A stretch of DNA of 13,050 bases from Clostridia bacterium. Its GTDB lineage: Bacteria > Bacillota > Clostridia > Oscillospirales > CAG-382. Made by a program: the position numbers and the translations under genes. Below the pieces are notes generated by a model. The model was not told the DNA's origin. It saw only the letters and a list, made by a program, of their open reading frames with translations, and did no database searches. This document shows, one piece after another, positions 1-4,627 of the stretch. The stretch is from positions 1-13,050 of the forward strand of contig JAGBCG010000035.1 in assembly GCA_017938055.1 (NCBI GenBank). The letters run 5' to 3'. Numbering within the stretch: the stretch's first letter is position 1; the number at the start of each line of letters is the position of its first letter.

Positions 1-147
1 CACATGCCATGGTGTCAAAAAATCAGGCTGTCCCACCGTCAGTGAAATTACTCCCTGCATTTCATCAAGTATATCGAAAAATTTTCTTATTCCCGACGGC
101 TTCATGTTAACAACCTTGTCGGAAAGTATCTTTGAATAATCTATCAT
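1..147 (-). CDS. Class I/II PLP-dependent aminotransferase, N-terminal 49 residues (runs off the window)
   Basis: The minus strand is open from an ATG at 147-145 to the window edge and encodes 49 residues starting MIDYSKILSDKVVNMKPSG. The segment SGIRKF, then ISLTVGQPDF and TPWHV, matches the N-terminal substrate-side region of fold-type I aminotransferases of the PatA/aromatic-aminotransferase group (family pattern 'LsvGePDF.TP'). The start is fixed by a 1-nt TGATG overlap with the stop of the upstream Lrp-type gene, so the two are translationally coupled. The catalytic lysine lies outside the window. By family it transfers an amino group between an amino acid and a 2-oxo acid in the cytoplasm; substrate unknown. 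Confident on family, not on specificity. Confidence 0.85.
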   Translation of the reverse strand, partial: MIDYSKILSDKVVNMKPSGIRKFFDILDEMQGVISLTVGQPDFLTPWHV

Positions 148-647
148 CAGCTAATATTACCTCTTTCGTCTGCAACGGTATTATCGTCATGTCCGAACAC
201 AACGCCGTTGTGCTTGTATTTTCTCAGTACAAAATGCGTGCTTGTGCTTATTACGTTTTCAATAGGAGCAAGCTTTTCTGCTACAAACAGTGCCACCTGC
301 TTCATCGTCTTTCCCTCTATTACAACGCAGTAATCATATGCTCCTGACATAAGGTACATGTCCTTTACCTCAGGGTAATTGTTAATACGCTCCGCCACCT
401 TTTCAAAGCCTCTGTCACGCTGAGGTGTGACCTTAAGCTCAATAAGTGCTGTAACATATTCTCTGTCGGTTTTATCCCAGTCAACAATCGCCTTATATCC
501 GAGAATTACACCGTCTTTTTCAAGCTCTTGTATAACGTCTCTGATTTCGCCAACTTCTTTGTCCAGCATAACAGCGATTTTTTCCTTAGTAAGTCTTGCA
601 TCGTCTTCAACCAATGCAAGCACCTTACTTTTAAGCTCATTATCCAT
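147..647 (-). CDS. Lrp/AsnC family transcriptional regulator
   Basis: The 166-residue product has the usual Lrp/AsnC length and layout. Residues about 5-50 form the winged helix-turn-helix (ALVEDDARLTKEKIAVML, then VIQELEKDGVILGY). Residues about 65-145 form the RAM/ligand domain, with the typical SGAYDYCVVI turn at 101-110 that contacts amino-acid effectors in this family. A tail of about 20 residues (NGVVFGHDDN onward) extends past the core. The ATG at 647-645 is preceded by AAGGGG about 9 nt upstream. The stop overlaps the start of the following aminotransferase gene, so the regulator probably controls amino-acid metabolism, including its own operon. Effector unknown. No convincing -35/-10 pair was found upstream, only AT-rich sequence with TATAAT-like hexamers near 680-701 on the minus strand. 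Confidence 0.92.
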   Translation of the reverse strand: MDNELKSKVLALVEDDARLTKEKIAVMLDKEVGEIRDVIQELEKDGVILGYKAIVDWDKTDREYVTALIELKVTPQRDRGFEKVAERINNYPEVKDMYLMSGAYDYCVVIEGKTMKQVALFVAEKLAPIENVISTSTHFVLRKYKHNGVVFGHDDNTVADERGNIS

Positions 648-835
648 ACAGACTACCCCTTTTACAATATATTTATAATATTATAAAGCAAAATAATTAT
701 AAAATCATTATGAATCGGCAAATTTTTAAGCAAATTTATTCACATAGTTGGTTTTTTGCGGTCACTTATCAAAAATCAGAGAATTTCCTGACAAGATGAA
801 ACACTTCAATATTTAGAACTAATGTTCGATTTTTC

Positions 836-864
836 TTGACTTTTTGACGATTTTGTGGTATAAT
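836..864 (+). promoter_or_regulatory. Upstream promoter P1 of the accessory island
   Basis: TTGACT (836-841), a 17-bp spacer and TATAAT (859-864) form a near-consensus sigma-A promoter pointing right. Its expected start point, around 871, falls inside the 18-bp near-palindrome at 869-886, a classic position for a repressor operator. Confidence 0.7.
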
Positions 865-909
865 ATACTTGACAGTCGACGGTCAAAGTAATATAATTTG
901 AGGAGAATA
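864..909 (+). repeat. 46-bp direct repeat, left copy (promoter/operator)
   Basis: These 46 bases are identical to 4437-4482, same orientation, 3573 bp apart. The repeat contains promoter P2, the GTCGAC-centred palindrome and a GAGGAG motif. Identity stops sharply at both ends (A versus G on the left, T versus C on the right). Confidence 0.95.
869..897 (+). promoter_or_regulatory. Consensus promoter P2 with overlapping near-palindromic operator
   Basis: TTGACA (869-874), exactly 17 bp, then TATAAT (892-897) is a perfect sigma-A consensus. The -35 box is the left arm of TTGACAGTCGACGGTCAA (869-886), an 18-bp palindrome centred on GTCGAC with only one mismatched pair. Such dyads overlapping promoter boxes are typical of TetR- or MarR-type repressor sites; assignment to a family is inference. 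A GAGGAG motif directly follows the -10, oddly close to it, and has no start codon behind it. Confidence 0.75.
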
Positions 910-970
910 TAAAGGAAAAAACAAACCATTCAAAACAGTAGTCAAGCTTAATGCTCAAATTTCGGGAAAA
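906..970 (+). repeat. 65-bp leader repeat, first copy
   Basis: Matches 1466-1530 with two substitutions in 65 bp, and the similarity weakly continues through the ribosome binding site to the ATG of the downstream gene. It is the 5' leader of the 151-aa gene, duplicated together with the gene. In both copies one plus-strand frame reads KPFKTVVKLNAQISGKI and stops at a TGA that overlaps the next ATG (ATGA). It may be the tail of a lost upstream gene or a chance open frame. Confidence 0.9.
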
Positions 971-987
971 ATAAAGGAGTGCACCAA

Positions 988-1443
988 ATGAAAAAAACAA
1001 TACTACGCACACTCATTGTCGTTTTTTCAATAATAGTTGTGTTTTCACTCCGCTTTGCATATGATCATGAAGTTATACGTAAGGAAGAAACTGAAAAGTA
1101 TGAAAAGAATTCCTATGATTTTTTCTTGCTTAACAATTACGTTATTGAGAATTATGATTATCTTTCGGAAAGTGAAAGTGGCATCATCTATACCGAAGAT
1201 TTAAGACTGCCGAATGATGTTAGGGATGCGTATAATTCTGTAAATGCAGAGTTGGCTTCTGAATTCAGTCTGATATATGTTACAAAAGAACGCATTTCAT
1301 ACGGCGGTATAGGGCATAACATGTACGTTTACTCCCGTAACGGCAAAAAGCCAACATATTTTTATCACAAAGGCGACGGAGTGATTTATGACACATACAA
1401 GCTGAAAGACGGCTGGTATCTGCTTCGGAATATTGCAAGATAA
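988..1443 (+). CDS. Small membrane-anchored protein of unknown function (151 aa)
   Basis: I do not recognise the family. The product starts MKKTILRTLIVVFSIIVVFSL, a positively charged N-terminus and one hydrophobic segment (about residues 5-24) without a lipobox or clear cleavage site. It is therefore probably a signal-anchored protein with about 125 residues outside the membrane. The C-terminal third carries NMYVYSRNGKKPTYFYHKGDG, and the protein ends KDGWYLLRNIAR. Start ATG 988 is chosen over an in-frame GTG at 979 because AAAGGAG (973-979) covers that GTG and spaces correctly to 988. It is the first gene behind P1/P2. A frameshifted copy follows at 1548-1765, and its WYLL ending recurs at 3162-3218. 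Architecture (membrane segment, acidic helix with YEKNSYDFF, W-Y ending) resembles the 183-aa protein at 1827, suggesting distant paralogy. Confidence 0.75.
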   Translation: MKKTILRTLIVVFSIIVVFSLRFAYDHEVIRKEETEKYEKNSYDFFLLNNYVIENYDYLSESESGIIYTEDLRLPNDVRDAYNSVNAELASEFSLIYVTKERISYGGIGHNMYVYSRNGKKPTYFYHKGDGVIYDTYKLKDGWYLLRNIAR

Positions 1444-1465
1444 ATAAATCTTCAACACAGTCAGA

Positions 1466-1530
1466 AATATAAAGGAAAATACAAACCATTCAAAACAGTA
1501 GTCAAGCTTAATGCTCAAATTTCAGGAAAA
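1466..1530 (+). repeat. 65-bp leader repeat, second copy
   Basis: Second copy of the leader at 906-970 (two substitutions). It lies between the 151-aa gene and its broken copy, showing that leader plus gene was tandemly duplicated. The promoter/operator part of the first copy is absent here. Confidence 0.9.
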
Positions 1531-1547
1531 ATTGAGGGGTATAAAAA

Positions 1548-1765
1548 ATGAAAAAGAACACATTTCTGAAAAATGAAGATTGCTTCGATAATTGTTATTT
1601 CACTTTGTGTTCTTTATTTCTTATGGAGGAGCGAGCAATTATATGTATGTCTACTCCCAAAATAGCAAGACACCGAAATATTATTATTACAAAGGTGACG
1701 GCATGCATCCTGATGTTTATGAACTCGGCGATAATTGGTACCTTTTAAAAGTAAATTTCAGGTGA
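1548..1765 (+). pseudogene. Broken paralogue of the 151-aa membrane-anchored protein
   Basis: The ATG at 1548 follows TTGAGGGG, but no single frame holds the whole gene. After a short lysine-rich start, a second frame (ATG at about 1576) reads MKIASIIVISLCVLYFLWR, a membrane segment like that of the 151-aa gene. A third frame then reads NYMYVYSQNSKTPKYYYYKG, followed by a stretch ending ELGDNWYLLKVNFR and TGA (1763-1765), closely matching the C-terminus of the 151-aa protein. The middle of about 70 residues is missing. So this is a tandem duplicate that suffered an internal deletion and at least two frame breaks. The 66-residue open frame starting at 1548 mixes these pieces and is not likely to make a functional product. 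Confidence 0.75.
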
Positions 1766-1767
1766 TC

Positions 1768-1806
1768 ATTGATTATAAATATACGGGAAACAAGTTTGAC
1801 TATTGA
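1768..1806 (+). pseudogene. Orphan C-terminal tail of a 308-aa-lipoprotein-type gene
   Basis: ATT GAT then YKYTGNKFDY and a TGA (1804-1806) match the last residues of the lipoprotein at 3384-4310 (VDYNYVGNKFNY, stop). Over 36 nt (1771-1806 versus 4275-4310) I count 31 identical bases, including the stop codon. No upstream coding sequence for the rest of such a protein exists, so this is a deletion scar from a second copy. Confidence 0.65.
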
Positions 1807-1826
1807 GAAAGGAATCCAACTGTTTT

Positions 1827-2378
1827 ATGAAGACTATCCCAAAGCAAACACGTAAATTAATAGCACGTTTCTTCAAAGCGTTTGTTATAATTGTCATTTC
1901 ATTCTGTGTTTTTAAAGTCGCAGAGTTTATATATGATTTGTGGGGGTTTAAGCATATAGAATATAACGATGCTTCACACATTCTGGAGGTTTTTGAGGAA
2001 AACAAAAGTGATTTTGATGCAATGGTAAAGGTTCTGCAAAGGACAAATATTAACAGAATACTTTTTGATGATTATATGGACAATCCAAAGCCGCTGATGC
2101 CTTGCCCTGGAGATGCCCTCAAGAACCCTAAATATCAAATAAGACGCAGAGGTTTTCTGAAGGGAGAGGATTACAAAGCAATTTGCAGTTTCTTTAAAAA
2201 GTATGGTCCTATACGCATTGACGGCACCATGGAGTATTGCTTCGACTTTGACATAAAAGGCGGTGTAGTGTCTTTGTGTTATATTCCGGAAAATATACGT
2301 GATGTTGTTTTGGAAACGTTAGGGAAATATAATGATACGATTATTCCTCTGGATGAAAACTGGTATTTTGCTTGCTGA
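1827..2378 (+). CDS. Membrane-anchored protein of unknown function (183 aa)
   Basis: Family not recognised. The N-terminus is strongly basic (MKTIPKQTRKLIARFFK), followed by one hydrophobic segment (about residues 17-33: AFVIIVISFCVFKVAEF). The rest is polar, probably extracytoplasmic. A helix-like stretch HILEVFEENKSDFDAMVKVL follows the membrane segment, and the protein ends with PLDENWYFAC. Both features echo the 151-aa protein upstream (YEKNSYDFF and KDGWYLL), so the two may be diverged members of one family. ATG 1827 is chosen with GAGAAAGGA (1805-1813) upstream; spacing of about 13 nt is long. An in-frame TTG at 1803 overlaps the fossil tail before it and is less likely. It probably shares the P1/P2 transcript. 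Confidence 0.7.
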   Translation: MKTIPKQTRKLIARFFKAFVIIVISFCVFKVAEFIYDLWGFKHIEYNDASHILEVFEENKSDFDAMVKVLQRTNINRILFDDYMDNPKPLMPCPGDALKNPKYQIRRRGFLKGEDYKAICSFFKKYGPIRIDGTMEYCFDFDIKGGVVSLCYIPENIRDVVLETLGKYNDTIIPLDENWYFAC

Positions 2379-2544
2379 AACGCAACCATGATTTATGAAT
2401 TCAGCAAACGATTAAACACTCTTTTATGAGCATCCAACGGAGGTTGTTACGAAACTTCCACTAATGACTTAGGAACAAAACATCTAAATTTGATGCCCTA
2501 AATCCATATAAAGTTGATATCTACTTTACAATTCGGAGGTAATT
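2379..2544 (+). other. Intergenic stretch with possible gene debris
   Basis: There is no promoter with good spacing and no terminator hairpin in these 166 bp. Short open frames without start codons (one ends NPYKVDIYFTIRR just before the next ribosome binding site) could be remnants like those elsewhere in the island, but nothing nearby matches them. Confidence 0.3.
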
Positions 2545-3159
2545 ATGAAAAAATGCTTTGTGCTTTTGATAACATGCATTTTCGTTTTGGCTTCCTGTTC
2601 ATCAAAAGAGGAATCATATACGTTAAATGAGGAGAAATACGGAAATCATTATGGCAGAGATTACGGCGGGCATGTAGGTGACGGAAAGTTTTTTATGATG
2701 CGTTTTGCCGATGTTGACGAGTTGTTGATTGCAGAAAGTCCTGATTCGTTTGGGGTAATTCTCACTCGTGAATATAAACATAAATTTGATGGTAATGATT
2801 TATATTTTTATTCGGCAGATGGTTATGCTGTAGTGTATGCAAAAAGTAATTTATGCAAAGTGTTCATAACAGACCCACCTCTTGAAGAAGTAACCGGCGA
2901 AGATCCAAAAATCACCGGAAGGTCACCTGAAAACAACTATCGCATTAGTGAGCTTGTCGGCGATGAATACAAATGTATAGTATATCTTGATTCTTTTAAC
3001 GAGTTTACGGAATATGAGCAGAAAATTCTTAAAGAATTAAAAGGAAAACAGGACACAGAAGACGAAGTTCATGACGCTTTGAATGTAGTTTTAGAACCAT
3101 TGGGAGAAGTTACAGATTGGTATTACCAAAACGGCCCCTATTCTTATCTATACGAATGA
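2545..3159 (+). CDS. Predicted lipoprotein of unknown function (204 aa)
   Basis: The product begins MKKCFVLLITCIFVLASC, with a lipobox L15-A16-S17-C18 for lipidation and signal peptidase II cleavage. The mature chain (SSKEESYTLNEEKYG onward) is acidic and tyrosine-rich and should be anchored on the outer face of the membrane. The ATG at 2545 is preceded by CGGAGG at good spacing. No catalytic motif is recognisable. The C-terminal part is a charged, helix-prone region (YEQKILKELKGKQDTEDEV) before the ending DWYYQNGPYSYLYE. It lies in the island of single-membrane-anchor proteins and is followed directly by a fossil tail at 3162. Possible roles such as immunity, adhesion or envelope sensing are speculation. 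Confidence 0.8.
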   Translation: MKKCFVLLITCIFVLASCSSKEESYTLNEEKYGNHYGRDYGGHVGDGKFFMMRFADVDELLIAESPDSFGVILTREYKHKFDGNDLYFYSADGYAVVYAKSNLCKVFITDPPLEEVTGEDPKITGRSPENNYRISELVGDEYKCIVYLDSFNEFTEYEQKILKELKGKQDTEDEVHDALNVVLEPLGEVTDWYYQNGPYSYLYE

Positions 3160-3161
3160 AT

Positions 3162-3218
3162 GTCGAAATATACACTCTCAGTGATAGCTGGTATTTGTTG
3201 CAAGTAAATTACAGCTAA
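3162..3218 (+). pseudogene. Orphan 'WYLL' C-terminal tail of a 151-aa-type gene
   Basis: One frame reads VEIYTLSDSWYLLQVNYS then TAA (3216-3218). It aligns with the tail of the broken copy (DVYELGDNWYLLKVNFR, stop) and more loosely with the intact 151-aa protein (KLKDGWYLLRNIAR). No start or upstream part is present. It lies in a different frame from the lipoprotein that ends at 3159. Confidence 0.6.
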
Positions 3219-3354
3219 TTACGAACTCACTTATTTTCACTCTTACAATTCATTGTTAGAAAAAGGGAAAACATCTGAAATTACAACAAGAACTTTTACA
3301 CCGGAACAATTAAAGAACACAACGTTTTTCGATTTGAAAAATTATATGAGTTAA
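3208..3354 (+). pseudogene. Possible orphan gene tail without a start codon
   Basis: After a TAA at 3205-3207 one frame stays open for 48 codons to a TAA at 3352-3354 and reads like protein (EITTRTFTPEQLKNTTFFDL near the end), but has no early ATG and no ribosome binding site. It overlaps the WYLL tail by a few bases. No match to a neighbour could be seen. It could be the end of another deleted island gene or a chance frame. Confidence 0.35.
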
Positions 3355-3383
3355 AAAACAATGTATTGATTCAGGAGGTTTTT

Positions 3384-4310
3384 ATGCAATTAAAACTATT
3401 CATATTGTTAACTTTTGTTTTATGCATCTTTTCCGGTTGTACGGCAAAAGAGAATGTTAAGCAGAATATAACAGCTAACCACGATGATTTGCAACAAGTT
3501 GGCGAGGTTGAAAATGATGATACCCAAATACAACAAATCATGGAATATCTTTTGCAGCAAGAAAGCCTTGATTATAAACTAGTACAACCCGACATAAGTG
3601 ACCTGCAAATGATCACTTCTGACCTTGATTACATTCTCTCAATGTTTCACAATGATTATGATTGTACAAAAGATAATATATACGATTATTTGTTTAGCTA
3701 CAATCACCTTGATTATGTGTATCCGAATTACTTTAGAGACATAACATTTGTGTCAGAGCCGCTTCAGCCTGCCGAACTAAGCTATATGCGGTGGAGCCTT
3801 TATGAAGTTCCGAAAAAAGACCCGCTCGGAAGATTCCCTGAAATTCCTCAAAAAATTTACGATGAAGAAGGGAACATAGACAAAGATTTAGCATGGGAAC
3901 ACTTTGAAGCTTCAGGAACTCCTTGGCTTGAAATGTGTATCGGCTACAACAAGTTTTCGGGAGAATACATAGATTTGCTGGTTGAAGGAGTATGGAACGG
4001 AAAGGTTGACCATGAAACCTTCTTTGAATTTGAAGACGGCACGTTATTGTACTATCATGACGATTATTATTACACCCCTGCACTTGCAGGGGGCAAGGGA
4101 GGCGGTATTTTCTACGGACCTCACATTGAAAATTTGATCCCGCTTGAAAACAACTTATTTAAGCTTGAGTACCACCTTGATGATGACATTTACAGGTGCG
4201 ATTCGCACAACACAGCAATAATCGGCTTAAAAGAAAAAGATGACGGGTCAAGGTTCTGGTCGATATTCAGTGTTGATTATAATTATGTGGGAAATAAGTT
4301 TAACTATTGA
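3384..4310 (+). CDS. Predicted lipoprotein of unknown function (308 aa)
   Basis: The N-terminus MQLKLFILLTFVLCIFSGC is a short lipoprotein signal with lipidated Cys19 (lipobox F-S-G-C). ATG 3384 is chosen because AGGAGG (3373-3378) lies 5 nt upstream; an in-frame TTG at 3366 precedes the ribosome binding site and is rejected. After a low-complexity linker (about residues 20-55) the mature domain is rich in acidic and aromatic residues, with segments such as WLEMCIGYNKFSGEYIDLLV and GGKGGGIFYGP. It ends DYNYVGNKFNY. I do not recognise the domain and see no catalytic signature. It is the last gene of the island and is followed by a strong terminator. A fossil of its extreme C-terminus lies at 1768-1806, so the gene once had a second copy here. 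Confidence 0.8.
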   Translation: MQLKLFILLTFVLCIFSGCTAKENVKQNITANHDDLQQVGEVENDDTQIQQIMEYLLQQESLDYKLVQPDISDLQMITSDLDYILSMFHNDYDCTKDNIYDYLFSYNHLDYVYPNYFRDITFVSEPLQPAELSYMRWSLYEVPKKDPLGRFPEIPQKIYDEEGNIDKDLAWEHFEASGTPWLEMCIGYNKFSGEYIDLLVEGVWNGKVDHETFFEFEDGTLLYYHDDYYYTPALAGGKGGGIFYGPHIENLIPLENNLFKLEYHLDDDIYRCDSHNTAIIGLKEKDDGSRFWSIFSVDYNYVGNKFNY

Positions 4311-4354
4311 GAATTGATGAGAATTTCAACAAAATATTGATGCAAATTAAAACC

Positions 4355-4393
4355 GGCGTACTGCTTCTGTTTTTGCAGTACGCCAATTTTTTT
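4355..4393 (+). terminator. Rho-independent terminator after the 308-aa lipoprotein gene
   Basis: A perfect 10-bp stem, GGCGTACTGC (4355-4364) with GCAGTACGCC (4375-4384), and a 10-nt loop are followed by AA and seven T. It closes the island transcript. Confidence 0.93.
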
Positions 4394-4436
4394 GCTGGTG
4401 AATACTAACTTTAACTACAGCTTTGTTCATACAATG

Positions 4437-4482
4437 TATACTTGACAGTCGACGGTCAAAGTAATATAATTTGAGGAGAATA
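4437..4482 (+). repeat. 46-bp direct repeat, right copy (orphan promoter/operator)
   Basis: Exact copy of 864-909. Includes TTGACA (4442-4447), a 17-bp spacer and TATAAT (4465-4470), the palindrome TTGACAGTCGACGGTCAA (4442-4459) and GAGGAG. The only following start, GTG at 4484, stops after four codons. No plus-strand gene lies downstream, so any transcript would run antisense into the end of the GH3 gene. The good P1 promoter seen upstream of the left copy is not conserved here; only a TACAAT at 4430-4435 resembles a -10. Confidence 0.9.
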
Positions 4483-4556
4483 CGTGTTTTTTCCATAATA
4501 TGAGCAAAACAATTTAAAACCCTTGAAATAGTAAAAAGTTCACTATTTTGCAAGTG

Positions 4557-4595
4557 AAAAAGCGGAGTGTTTCCAGATAAAGTGAAATACTCCGC
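4557..4595 (-). terminator. Terminator of the GH3 gene
   Basis: Read on the minus strand, GCGGAGTATTT (4595-4585) pairs with AAACACTCCGC (4572-4562) with one G-U-type position across a 12-nt loop, followed by TTTTTC. A smaller second hairpin (TTCACT/AGTGAA, 4539-4558) with its own T run follows directly and may back it up. Confidence 0.85.
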
Positions 4596-4627
4596 CTTTA
4601 TATAATATTGAATAATATTAAACCATA

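Noticed and set aside
864..909. 46-bp repeats as phage or ICE attachment sites
   Set aside because: No integrase, recombinase or mobility gene lies between or beside them, and the repeat is fully explained as a promoter/operator; kept only as a duplication boundary.
979..987. GTG start at 979 for the 151-aa protein
   Set aside because: The AAAGGAG ribosome binding site overlaps this codon; ATG 988 has correct spacing.
806..1012. Minus-strand open frame across the promoter and leader (contains IKLDYCFEWFVFSF), recurring at 1297-1518
   Set aside because: It recurs only because the leader DNA is duplicated. It has no ribosome binding site, runs through the promoter/operator and has low-complexity hydrophobic content.
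1548..1748. 66-aa open frame as a genuine small protein
   Set aside because: Comparison with the 151-aa gene shows that homologous segments lie in other frames, so this frame is an artefact of a decayed copy.
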